Shown one piece after another: positions 8,270-16,267 of a DNA stretch of 32,203 nt; position 1 is the stretch's first letter, and each line of letters opens with the position of its first letter. Source of the DNA: JAIBBG01 sp043748015 (GTDB taxonomy: Bacteria > Bacteroidota > Bacteroidia > Flavobacteriales_D > Sanyastnellaceae); NCBI GenBank assembly GCA_043748015.1, contig JAYTOA010000111.1:1-32203 (forward strand), given 5' to 3'. A model generated the notes under the pieces. It searched no databases, had not been told where the DNA came from, and saw only the letters and a program-made list of their open reading frames with translations. The position numbers and the translations under genes are program-made.

Positions 8270-8678
8270 GAGAATGTGTGATTGGGTGAATTGATGCTTT
8301 GGAGATTGGGGCTGAGATTGCCCAATGATGCCCTGTATAGTTATTGAGTTATTGCGCGAGTCACCACCGAATGGGGAGCACTGCCTTATTGTTTTTTTAT
8401 CACGGCGAATTGGAGAAATGGAGCATTCAAACCTCTTCAGAAACAGCTTCAAGTATGTTGTTTTTGAATTATTGAATTGCTTTAGCACGGAGGATTGGAG
8501 AAATGGAGAATTCAATTTTCCTCAAAAACGCTTTGAGTGCGATCCTTGAATTTTGAATGATTGAATCTTTGAATTCTAAAAGCAGTTCTTGAATTTTGAA
8601 TGATTGAATCTTTGAATTGCTTTAGCATGGAGAATTCCAACTTATTCAGAATGCTCTTGCCCTATAATCCTACAATCC
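8270..8678. repeat. Gene-free spacer with dispersed and tandem repeats
   Basis: No credible coding frame is seen. A 31-bp unit beginning CTTGAATTTTGAATG is repeated exactly at 8545-8575 and 8588-8618. GAATTGCTTTAGCA followed by C/TGGAG occurs near 8474 and again near 8614. A string close to ATTGGAGAAATGGAG occurs near 8410 and 8494. Part of the spacer (8340-8373) matches 12585-12618 in inverted orientation at 29 of 34 positions, and 8583-8601 matches 12489-12507 exactly in inverted orientation. This is non-coding repeat DNA between convergently transcribed units; no clear terminator hairpin was found. Confidence 0.75.
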
Positions 8679-10340
8679 TTATTCCGCGGGAATTAACTCG
8701 CAAATTCCAACCGCATTCTTCAATTGTTCATTCAGCATAATCTCATTGGCCACTTTGTTCAATGGATCAAGTTCCAATACTTTATTCCAGGCAGTTTTTG
8801 AGCAATCGAAATTTTTATTCTTTCCGTAATACAGACCGAGATAACTGTATGCTTCAATCAAATTTCTTTTGTTCGCTTCGACCTTTTTTGGATCGTTACC
8901 GATTGTTTTGATAAACAATTCATGATACGGTTTTGCAAGACCTATCGGCTCATCAGGATTTGGCTCGAGTTTGTTTTTGCAACGTCCTCTCCAGAAATTG
9001 GCATCAGGATATCTGGTTGCTGCAATTTCAAAAGCAACATCAGCCAGGTCACACTCCTTATTGTAATAGCGCGCCTGACCGAGATAATAATAATCGAGAG
9101 CATTCTGCTCGGTGTTGGCATTCACTTTTTGTTGGTAAAAGTTTGCAGCTTCACCATAATTTTTTTGCTTGAAATAGATAGCGGCGATATCAGAATATCC
9201 ATCAAGATAATTTGGATCTTCCACAACAGCCTTCTTCATGAGTTCAATGGCCAGCGAATCTTGTCCAAGTTTCGAAAGCAACTTTCCTTTGTATGCATAA
9301 TCGCTACCAACAATAGTTGGAAGACCTTTAGCACTGGCTATTGCAAAGAATTGATCCATGTACTCATTACCCTTGTTGTAATTTCCGGTTTCATAAAACG
9401 TATAGCCAAGTAAGCGATACATAAAACCATTTTCAAGATTACAAGGCAATGCGTTTTCAAGTTCAATCGCAGCCTTGGCATATTCCTTTGTCAAAAAGAT
9501 AAAACTTGCATATCGCTGTTGCACACGACAGTTGTTGTTGAGTTCGAGGTACTTTCCATAAGCTTCAATGGCGGCAGGATAGCGTTGTGCTTTATAAAGT
9601 AACTCTGCTTTTTCGCGGTATGCAGGAGCAAAATTCGGATCGAGATTGATGGCTTCGTTGTAATAGTTCAAACCTTCGTCGTAGTTCTTCACCTTCGTGT
9701 ACAATACACCTTTGCGCAAAATGGCTCTTGTATATTTCGGATCAACTTCCAGCGCTTTGTTGTATTGCATGATAGCGTTGCTCAGATTCATGCCGTCACG
9801 CTCGCTATAGTAGTCTCCAAGTTGGATATAAACTTCAGGATTTTTATCATTCAATGGAATAGCACTGTTGATGTACAATATGGCTTTTTCAAGATTCTGT
9901 TGCTCGTTCTGTGTGAGCACCTCGCACATTTTGAGATAAGTCAATTGCTTAACGCCCTTATCAATTTTGTTTCCCTTTGCATTCATGATTTCCTCTGCTT
10001 TTGCAAACTGTGCATTGGCAACAACAGCATCACCTTTTTTCCAAGCAAGACGACCAAGACCTGCGAAATTGAGTGGATTTGCGGGAGCGACTTCTGTTCC
10101 TTTGCGATACATCGCTTCAGCATCGGCCATGCGATCACCCCAGTATAAATAATTATCACCGGCGGCAAAATAATTATCGCCGTTAGATGGATCACGCGCG
10201 ATCAATTCTTTCAAGTCCGCCTCGGCGGATTCATAACGTTCGTTGAGTGTCTTCTTCACCGCTTCGTCGCGCGTCTGTGCGTTGATCTGAAATGCTGATG
10301 CCATTAATATTATGGCAAGTATGATGTATTTACTTTTCAT
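8679..10340 (-). CDS. Secreted tetratricopeptide-repeat protein
   Basis: A 553-residue protein with signal peptide MKSKYIILAIILMASAFQINAQ. The body is a solenoid of many TPR units, for instance NPEVYIQLGDYYSERDGMN, KYTRAILRKGVLYTKVKNYD and NFAPAYREKAELLYKAQRYP, spaced about 34 residues apart. TPR solenoids hold protein complexes together. This one is the last gene of the cluster, 21 bp after the PstS-like lipoprotein, and follows a TonB homologue. A periplasmic scaffold for TonB-linked uptake is a reasonable inference, not something the sequence proves. No enzymatic motif is seen. Confidence 0.88.
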   Translation of the reverse strand: MKSKYIILAIILMASAFQINAQTRDEAVKKTLNERYESAEADLKELIARDPSNGDNYFAAGDNYLYWGDRMADAEAMYRKGTEVAPANPLNFAGLGRLAWKKGDAVVANAQFAKAEEIMNAKGNKIDKGVKQLTYLKMCEVLTQNEQQNLEKAILYINSAIPLNDKNPEVYIQLGDYYSERDGMNLSNAIMQYNKALEVDPKYTRAILRKGVLYTKVKNYDEGLNYYNEAINLDPNFAPAYREKAELLYKAQRYPAAIEAYGKYLELNNNCRVQQRYASFIFLTKEYAKAAIELENALPCNLENGFMYRLLGYTFYETGNYNKGNEYMDQFFAIASAKGLPTIVGSDYAYKGKLLSKLGQDSLAIELMKKAVVEDPNYLDGYSDIAAIYFKQKNYGEAANFYQQKVNANTEQNALDYYYLGQARYYNKECDLADVAFEIAATRYPDANFWRGRCKNKLEPNPDEPIGLAKPYHELFIKTIGNDPKKVEANKRNLIEAYSYLGLYYGKNKNFDCSKTAWNKVLELDPLNKVANEIMLNEQLKNAVGICELIPAE

Positions 10341-10361
10341 TACTTAGATGTAGTTGACTTC

Positions 10362-11300
10362 CTATTCTGAAATTTTTACTGTTCGGTTTGGAGTTATTGC
10401 TGCAACCATTCCCATTTTGTGAATGACCAACTGACCTTTCTCTCCTGCCAAGTGATTTGCAAAGCCTGTGCCAAGCGTTCCACTGAGACCAGTACGTATG
10501 TAATACACCTCGCGACGCAAAGCATAAGTCTTATCGAAAACATAGGCCTGAAAGGGTCGGCGCGGCAAACCGGGCTTGATCACATTACTACTGTCAATTA
10601 TTCCGAATGTGTTCACCATACTTCTGTATTTCTTACTTACAGGATCTTCCTGATCGCTGATCCAGCTAATGCTGATAATACCGATGGCATTCTTGTTTTG
10701 GTTGACATAATTGATCACCTCTTCATTGGTGCGTTGCGAAAAACAATAGGGAGGAAATTCTTCGATCCCGAATTTTTCTTTGATCGTTCGCGCATTGCAT
10801 GATTTCGGATTATCGAAAACCACTTGAATTTTTCCTGTAACAGATTTAGCAGAAAGCTGGCTCCACAAACTATCGCGACCTTCAAAAATATCACGCAATT
10901 GTTGCAGCGTGATTGTTGTGTCGGTATTTGCAGGATTGAGGATGAGAGCAATTCCATCGTGAGCAATTAGAATACTTTCAGGTAATCGTTGAATACTTTT
11001 GAAGTAAGCCAATTCCTCCTCATTCAATGGTCTGCCCACAACAGCAGCTTGAATACTGTCATTGAGAAGATCGCGCATTATGTCAGCCTCAGGTTTATAC
11101 GTTGGTAGAATTTCGGCGTATTTATTTATTCCCATGTAGGTAAAAACCTGCGAGTCCATCATCAATGAATAGCTGTCGTCGACACCGATTTTAAGTACAC
11201 CAGAAGTGATGGTTGTTTTGTTTTTGTCCTGTGCAACATTGCATGAAGAAGCAATCATCGCAACAACAGCATACAATAAAATACGAAGATTAATTTTCAT
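10362..11300 (-). CDS. PstS-like substrate-binding lipoprotein
   Basis: A 312-residue protein with lipoprotein signal ending MIASSC (Cys20). The body resembles the PBP-like (PstS/phosphate ABC transporter substrate-binding) fold: GVLKIGVDDSYSLMM near the start, IAHDGIALILNPANTD for the characteristic first-lobe strand, TLQQLRDIFEG, and KNAIGIISISWI. No PstC, PstA or PstB permease genes are nearby, so it is not part of a standard phosphate importer here. Its gene overlaps the preceding small membrane-protein gene by 11 bp and follows TonB, which suggests that the binding protein serves the TonB system. The ligand is unknown. Confidence 0.8.
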   Translation of the reverse strand: MKINLRILLYAVVAMIASSCNVAQDKNKTTITSGVLKIGVDDSYSLMMDSQVFTYMGINKYAEILPTYKPEADIMRDLLNDSIQAAVVGRPLNEEELAYFKSIQRLPESILIAHDGIALILNPANTDTTITLQQLRDIFEGRDSLWSQLSAKSVTGKIQVVFDNPKSCNARTIKEKFGIEEFPPYCFSQRTNEEVINYVNQNKNAIGIISISWISDQEDPVSKKYRSMVNTFGIIDSSNVIKPGLPRRPFQAYVFDKTYALRREVYYIRTGLSGTLGTGFANHLAGEKGQLVIHKMGMVAAITPNRTVKISE

Positions 11301-11490
11301 GCGAATTCATTTTAATAAATCGTCTGAGGCGAATAAATCGGATGAGAGAATACGCGAGCAAAACAAAACCCATGATATACTTTCTGTTACCTGGCAGCCA
11401 TTGTTCCGAGCCTTTGGATACGAAGCAAAGCAATGCTACCAGAACGAGCAGGGCAATCATCGCATAACTGAGCATTACAGAAGTATTCAT
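11290..11490 (-). CDS. Small two-helix membrane protein
   Basis: A 66-residue product with two hydrophobic segments (about 8-24 and 37-50) and a basic end (IRFIRLRRFIKMNSHEN). It begins 28 bp after the TonB-like gene and its end overlaps the PstS-like gene by 11 bp, the arrangement of a translated, coupled gene and not of a chance frame. No family is recognised. A small inner-membrane accessory of the TonB/binding-protein block is an inference from position. Confidence 0.65.
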   Translation of the reverse strand: MNTSVMLSYAMIALLVLVALLCFVSKGSEQWLPGNRKYIMGFVLLAYSLIRFIRLRRFIKMNSHEN

Positions 11491-11518
11491 CCGTTTTTTT
11501 AAGAAGGCGCAAGATAAA

Positions 11519-12382
11519 TCAATTTCTCAGCTCCAACTTTAAAGGCATTGTTACAATTACAGGTAATGGCTCCTGACCATCGTTACCGGGCGTCCAGCGC
11601 GGCATTCTGAGTATTGCTTCCATGGCTTGCTTTGCCAGACGCTCACCACCGAGTATACCGCGTTCAATGTTCACTTCGCCGACGCTTCCATCTTCATATA
11701 CCACAAAAGTGATATAAATAGTACCTTCAACATGCCGGTCAATCTCACGATCATTATACTTCACGCGGGGATTCATATATTTCATTAACCCTTGGTCGCC
11801 ACCAGGAAACTCAGGCTTGTTGCGAACATAACGTCTCGCATTCTTCTTTGGCTCAACAACAGTTGCTGTGCCGCTGCCATCGCCGCCAGCTCCGTCGCCA
11901 ACAGGAGCTAAAAGAACAATGTCATCATCGCCTCCTGTGCCTTGTTGCTTATCATGACGTTCGTCGGAAGAAGCGACAGCTTTCGTCTGAGTATCCACAA
12001 TCTGTACTTCGCGATTGTCCATACCGGAACTTTTTTGTTCTTCACGCTTGAAAGGAATTTTTGCCTTTTGCTCCGCTTGAGCAATGGTATTCGCATTGAC
12101 AAAGATGTTGATATCGTCGAGAACAGGCATTTTCACTGATACTATCGAAGACCGCATTGCACTGACTGCAAGCAAGCCGCCACCGATGCAACCAACGGAA
12201 ATAAGTAAGGCAAAAAAGATGTTACGGTGATATTCATGTCGCAATGAATAGGCGCCATAATCCTGATTGCGATCTTCAAAAACCAGATCATTGCGTTGAG
12301 ATGAAATCACATTGGACCATGACTGATCCACAGAAAACAAAAAGACGATGAGTGCGATAGCTGAGATGATGGTAATAAACAT
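11519..12382 (-). CDS. TonB-family energy transducer (second copy)
   Basis: A 287-residue protein with an N-terminal membrane segment (IISAIALIVFLFSV), the motif RNDLVFEDRNQDYGAYSLR common in Bacteroidota TonB, a second hydrophobic segment (about 54-77), a long flexible periplasmic linker, and a C-terminal TonB domain (about 190-287; FVVYEDGSVGEVNIERGILGG, then MPRWTPGNDGQ). It shares this architecture and the SWSNVIS/YGAY motifs with the TonB at 12730-13590, but its linker lacks the proline run and is rich in Gly, Asp and Lys. Energy from ExbB/ExbD would pass through it to outer-membrane receptors. A terminator separates it from the first TonB gene. No convincing promoter of its own was found. 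Confidence 0.88.
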   Translation of the reverse strand: MFITIISAIALIVFLFSVDQSWSNVISSQRNDLVFEDRNQDYGAYSLRHEYHRNIFFALLISVGCIGGGLLAVSAMRSSIVSVKMPVLDDINIFVNANTIAQAEQKAKIPFKREEQKSSGMDNREVQIVDTQTKAVASSDERHDKQQGTGGDDDIVLLAPVGDGAGGDGSGTATVVEPKKNARRYVRNKPEFPGGDQGLMKYMNPRVKYNDREIDRHVEGTIYITFVVYEDGSVGEVNIERGILGGERLAKQAMEAILRMPRWTPGNDGQEPLPVIVTMPLKLELRN

Positions 12383-12488
12383 GGTGTATATGTTTTAAAG
12401 GTTACACTGCTTAACACCATTGGTACAGGCGGGATTGTGATTGCGTTCACGATTCGCCTAAAAACTCTCACCAATAATCACTCTTCTA

Positions 12489-12618
12489 ATTCAAAATTCA
12501 AGAACTGTTCGTCTGGCTCTTCCCGAAAAACCTTCAATGCTATGCGATAAAAAAAAGAAAATGATAATCCAGAATCATTCACGACATTAGATGGTGGCTC
12601 GCTTAATAACTCAATAAC
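12489..12618 (-). repeat. Dispersed repeat segments inverted relative to the 8.3-8.6 kb spacer
   Basis: Within the 347-bp gene-free spacer 12383-12729, positions 12489-12507 are the exact reverse complement of 8583-8601, and 12585-12618 match 8340-8373 on the opposite strand with 5 differences in 34. The order of the two segments is preserved. The rest of this spacer holds a terminator and no credible coding frame. Confidence 0.65.
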
Positions 12619-12676
12619 CAAATAACCAATAACTATCCCACACTTCACGGGACAAACGCGCCCAAATTCACCAAAT

Positions 12677-12707
12677 AAAAAAAGGCCATCCCTCAGGACA
12701 GCCTTTT
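12677..12707 (-). terminator. Rho-independent terminator after the first TonB gene
   Basis: Read on the minus strand: AAAAGGC, an imperfect inner stem (TCC/GGA), then GCCTTTT running into a T tract (12683-12677). It begins about 20 bp after the stop of the TonB gene at 12730. The outer stem has 7 perfect pairs. Confidence 0.75.
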
Positions 12708-12729
12708 AAATATTTACTGAAATAAAATT

Positions 12730-13590
12730 CTATTTAAGAGTGAAGTTTACCGGCACGGTCATCACGAGACGCACGGCGCGACCGTTCTGTTTAGCAGGTG
12801 CAAATTTCTTCAACTTCTTCACTGCGTTCTCGGCAACACGAGTCAGGTTTGGTCCGCCAGGAACGCCGCGTTGAACCTTCACATTCGTAACAGAGCCATC
12901 TTTCTCCACAACAAACTGCACATACACTTTACCCTGAATATTGTTTTCCTTTTCCATTTCGGGATAGGGAGCATTCTCCATGATATCGCGAGACATTGCC
13001 AATTCTCCGCCCGGATATTGCGGCATCTCTTGAGCAAATGAAACCGGCTCTTCAGGTTTTTCTTCTTCGATAACCGTTACAAGAGGTTCAACCGGTCCGA
13101 TAGGTCCTTCTTCACCTTCCTGGTCCTTGGTTCCAACGTTTTTGTCCTGCAATTCATCCACAGCCGGAGGCGGATCCTTTACTTCCTCTTCCGTTACCTC
13201 GATCTCAGTGAATTTCACTTGCTCGATCGTTGGCGGTGGCGGTGGCGGCGGCGGTGGTGGTGGTGGTGGTGGTGGTTCATCCGGATTTGTTGGCGGAGGC
13301 GTCAACATCTCAAGAATTTTATCCGCGGGAATTTCAACCACTTCTTCCGGTCTGTGACCGAAAATCAATGGAGCCGTAAATCCTGCAGCGGTGATGAATA
13401 TCGTGCTACCGAGCGCAATGGCCATTGTGCGCGTATGCCCTTTTCTGAGCATGTATGCACCATATGCTTTGAACTTGTCTTGAAAAACAAGATCGTTGCG
13501 ATCGCCACTAAGGACATTCGTCCAGCTTGTATCCATGCTCACCAACGCAATAACAACTGCGATGATTAGAACTATGATTAATGCTGTCAT
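12730..13590 (-). CDS. TonB-family energy transducer (polyproline copy)
   Basis: A 286-residue protein with an N-terminal helix (ALIIVLIIAVVIALVS), the motif RNDLVFQDKFKAYGAYMLR, a second membrane segment (about 55-78), and a periplasmic linker that includes fifteen consecutive prolines near residues 105-119 and many Glu residues. The C-terminal TonB domain (about 190-286) has FVVEKDGSVTNVKVQRGVPGG and ends VPVNFTLK. TonB carries proton-motive energy from ExbB/ExbD to outer-membrane receptors. It lies 78 bp downstream of exbD and is the last gene before the terminator at 12677-12707, so ExbB-ExbD-ExbD-TonB forms the main transcription unit. Confidence 0.93.
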   Translation of the reverse strand: MTALIIVLIIAVVIALVSMDTSWTNVLSGDRNDLVFQDKFKAYGAYMLRKGHTRTMAIALGSTIFITAAGFTAPLIFGHRPEEVVEIPADKILEMLTPPPTNPDEPPPPPPPPPPPPPPPTIEQVKFTEIEVTEEEVKDPPPAVDELQDKNVGTKDQEGEEGPIGPVEPLVTVIEEEKPEEPVSFAQEMPQYPGGELAMSRDIMENAPYPEMEKENNIQGKVYVQFVVEKDGSVTNVKVQRGVPGGPNLTRVAENAVKKLKKFAPAKQNGRAVRLVMTVPVNFTLK

Positions 13591-13668
13591 GGTTATTAAT
13601 TTTATTTGGTTAGACTTATTTTCTTCCCGTACACCATGAAAGTGATTGGGTTCAATAAATCTGTCAAT

Positions 13669-14313
13669 TTATTTTTTCTTTAAGCCAAGTTCAGATGATT
13701 TCTGTCTCAAAGCAATGAACTCACTTTCGGCCATATCTTGAATAGCACGTTTGCGGACATTGCAAATATTCAATTCATCCATTCCATTGATTACATTTTT
13801 ATACTTGGTTCCACCCACAGTTTTAATGATCACAAAAGGCGCGTCATCTGCATTAACCACTTGTTTGTATGCCTCCTGGTAAGTTGCTTCGTCAATTTCC
13901 TTGTTGAACAACTTCTCCTTCAGTTGTTTTACCTGGCTATCGACTGTCGCGTTCCTTTCAAGCATCACTTTTCTGAAACCGTCTTTGGAAAAGTCCGTGA
14001 GAATCAAAACAGTTTCTTCCGGTTTAAACAAACCCGGATAGTAGAATACTTCGTTTTCATTCACTCCAAGAAGTAGCGTAGTAGCTAATCTATCCTGAAG
14101 TTTTGTTTTCGTTGTATCCGTTTCATCCACCTCTTTAGGATAAATGATTTCCATTGCTTTCGGCTTGGCCAAAGTTGCGGCGAGTACGAAGAATGTCAGG
14201 AGAAGGAACGCCATATCGACCATTGGGGTCATATCAATACTGGCCGCACCTTTCTTGGCTTTCTTTTTACCGTGTTTTCCGCCACCACCACCACCACCTA
14301 TAATTTCTGCCAT
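13669..14313 (-). CDS. exbD: ExbD-family biopolymer transporter (first of two)
   Basis: A 214-residue protein. A cytoplasmic N-terminus with seven glycines and many lysines leads to the conserved membrane segment SIDMTPMVDMAFLLLTFFVLA, in which the Asp of MVD is the proton-carrying residue of ExbD/TolR. The periplasmic domain follows (about 50-214). It is longer than the enterobacterial protein (about 140 residues), as is usual in Bacteroidota. It lies 27 bp after a second exbD gene. Two different ExbD proteins in one operon suggest a heterodimer inside the ExbB pentamer. Confidence 0.92.
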   Translation of the reverse strand: MAEIIGGGGGGGKHGKKKAKKGAASIDMTPMVDMAFLLLTFFVLAATLAKPKAMEIIYPKEVDETDTTKTKLQDRLATTLLLGVNENEVFYYPGLFKPEETVLILTDFSKDGFRKVMLERNATVDSQVKQLKEKLFNKEIDEATYQEAYKQVVNADDAPFVIIKTVGGTKYKNVINGMDELNICNVRKRAIQDMAESEFIALRQKSSELGLKKK

Positions 14314-14340
14314 GTCTTATTGGTCTAAATGGTTTTCAAA

Positions 14341-15021
14341 TTATTTCGTAGTGAGATTAGCATCAGCGTTGTCATTGCCGCCTTCGAGGTTGGTGACCAT
14401 ATTGAATTGATAAATTTCTTTATCACGAAATACGTCAATGACTCTTTTCACTTTTTCATAGTCCGTGTTTCCATCGGCCTTGATTGCATATCTCAAACCT
14501 TCCTTCTTCAGTTGATCTTTGGTCATGCCTTTATCAGTGGCATCGTCCATGAAAGCATAGTAACCTTCCTGAATCCAGTCACCCAATTGATTGTTCAATG
14601 AGTCCATTGGAATTCCTTTTCCGCCGTTATCCATGATGGTCTTCATATCTGCATCAGCAGCTATGTATTGCGCCATCAATTCCACCGGCTGCCCGAACGT
14701 TCCCATCTTCGAGAATTCATCAATCTGATCAGGAGTGAATTTCACACCGGGATAACGCAAGATCATTCGCTCCATCAGCCTTTGTCTAACGCCTCTTCCG
14801 GCGATATCATAATAAGCTCTTCCGGCAGTATCGATCGTAATGAGCATCACGTTTTCCGGAAGCTGCGTGAGCGAAGTAGAACTTGGTGGATCTGCAGTGA
14901 TAGGTTCCATGTTTCTGAACTTGGCCGTTAACATGAAGAACGTAACCAGCAGAAACGCAAGGTCAACCATGGGCGTCATGTCCAGGCTAGGTGCGCTTTT
15001 GGGTACTTTAATTTTTGGCAT
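14341..15021 (-). CDS. exbD: ExbD-family biopolymer transporter (second of two)
   Basis: A 226-residue protein starting MPKIKVPKSAPSLDMTPMVD, with the membrane segment TPMVDLAFLLVTFFMLTA and its conserved Asp, followed by a periplasmic domain of about 180 residues (FRNMEPITADPPSSTS onward). It is a diverged paralogue of the ExbD encoded just downstream, without the poly-glycine leader. Lying 52 bp after exbB, it belongs to the same operon and should join the ExbB channel in the inner membrane to power TonB. Confidence 0.92.
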   Translation of the reverse strand: MPKIKVPKSAPSLDMTPMVDLAFLLVTFFMLTAKFRNMEPITADPPSSTSLTQLPENVMLITIDTAGRAYYDIAGRGVRQRLMERMILRYPGVKFTPDQIDEFSKMGTFGQPVELMAQYIAADADMKTIMDNGGKGIPMDSLNNQLGDWIQEGYYAFMDDATDKGMTKDQLKKEGLRYAIKADGNTDYEKVKRVIDVFRDKEIYQFNMVTNLEGGNDNADANLTTK

Positions 15022-15073
15022 CGTTCTGTTTTCTTTTTTTAAATGATTGATTAAAACGAAAGAAACAGAGAAA

Positions 15074-15877
15074 TCAATGCTTCGCGGCGAACGTCTGCAC
15101 TACAGAGAATCCTGCCTCATCAATACCGTATGTCAATTGGTCGATACGATTGCTAAAGAAATTATAAAGAAGGATTGCCAATGCAGACGCGAGGATTCCA
15201 AGGAAAGTATTTACAAGTGCCTCAGAGATACCGACAGAAAGTTGAGCCGGATCTGGCACACCTGCAGCCATTGCAGAGAAGGCGTGAATCATACCCAATA
15301 CAGTTCCAAGGAGACCAATCAATACACCAAGCGATGCAGAAGTGGAAAGAACCACGAGATTCTTTGACAACATTGGAAGTTCGAGGGAAGTAGCTTCTTC
15401 AAGTTCCTGCTTCAATGCAGTTACTTTAGCTTCTTTGTCGAGGTTGGTCACATTCTGGAGCGTCTTGTATTTAGTAAGACCGGCACGCATAACGGCACCG
15501 ATAGAACCTTTCTGCTTGTCGCAAGCAGCGATAGCTTGATCGATCTGATCGTTGTTGAGCAAACCGCGAACATTGCGAACAAATGTCTCAACATTTCCGG
15601 TTCCGCGGGCCTGCATTAGGCTAAGGAAACGCTCAATGAAGAATGTAAATACGATGATGTTGGTGGCGAGAAGGAATGGTACAATGAAACCACCTTTGTA
15701 GATAGTACCATACATATTACCATCGATTGGGTGTCCCAATTCCGGATCACCACCTTCGAAGTTGGCAGGATTACCAAGAATGAATTTAAAAATAACCACT
15801 CCGATGATCAAAGCCACAGGAATAGCGATGTAAGGAAAGATAGAGCTAAAATTACTGCCCGACTTCTTATTGCTCAT
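15074..15877 (-). CDS. exbB: MotA/TolQ/ExbB proton channel protein
   Basis: A 267-residue inner-membrane protein. Hydrophobic segments are seen near residues 13-31, 57-82, 170-195 and 210-240. The third and fourth hold the family core (SASLGVLIGLLGTVLGMIHA and ALVNTFLGILASALAI), where the Thr/Gly-rich helices line the ion path. The first segment is extra compared with the three-helix ExbB of E. coli and is common in Bacteroidota. It is the first gene of the exbB-exbD-exbD-tonB operon, behind a good promoter at 16005-16033, and forms the pentameric motor with ExbD. Confidence 0.94.
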   Translation of the reverse strand: MSNKKSGSNFSSIFPYIAIPVALIIGVVIFKFILGNPANFEGGDPELGHPIDGNMYGTIYKGGFIVPFLLATNIIVFTFFIERFLSLMQARGTGNVETFVRNVRGLLNNDQIDQAIAACDKQKGSIGAVMRAGLTKYKTLQNVTNLDKEAKVTALKQELEEATSLELPMLSKNLVVLSTSASLGVLIGLLGTVLGMIHAFSAMAAGVPDPAQLSVGISEALVNTFLGILASALAILLYNFFSNRIDQLTYGIDEAGFSVVQTFAAKH

Positions 15878-16267
15878 AGCGTATTTGTTTTTAAAATGTG
15901 TTACTTATTTAAATAGATGAATGCATTACTTTTTCAACACCTGCAACCGCTTCAGTTGTTGCAAGGCTTCAGACGATTTGTTAATAACCGCTTTTTGAAG
16001 GCGTCAAACATAGTGAATCTTCTTTCTCATCAAGTCAAGTTCTGATTTCGAAAATTTTTCCTCCAAAGGACTTTTATTTCCGGAAAGGGTGTGCAAATGC
16101 AGAACGTAGGCGGACTTAAAAATTTTATTTTGAACGCATCAGCCAACTAAAATCTTAACCAATAATATCATTTCCAATATTGTGCAACACCAAAAAATGA
16201 TTTGGCTGTCATATGATTAATGAAGGTTTTACAACCGAAAGCTTCCAAAAAAACGCAGAGACAATTT
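15878..16267. other. 390-bp spacer between lpdA and exbB, long leader of the exb operon
   Basis: No coding frame is supported. It contains the exbB promoter and about 120 nt of presumed 5' leader, in which GCAAC and GTTGC (about 15944-15963) could form a short hairpin. A run of seven T on the minus strand (near 16248-16254) follows the lpdA stop, but no good stem precedes it. Nothing else was recognised. Confidence 0.5.
16005..16033 (-). promoter_or_regulatory. Promoter of the exbB-exbD-exbD-tonB operon
   Basis: On the minus strand TTG (16033-16031), an 18-bp spacer and TATGTTTG (16012-16005), an exact -7 match. Transcription would start about 120 nt before the exbB ATG. Confidence 0.55.

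Noticed and set aside
8159..8549. 118-residue minus-strand and 74-residue plus-strand frames in the repeat spacer
   Set aside because: They run through repeated non-coding phrases and give no family resemblance.
13127..13569. Glycine-rich and tryptophan/arginine-rich plus-strand frames opposite TonB
   Set aside because: They are antisense readings of the proline tract of TonB.
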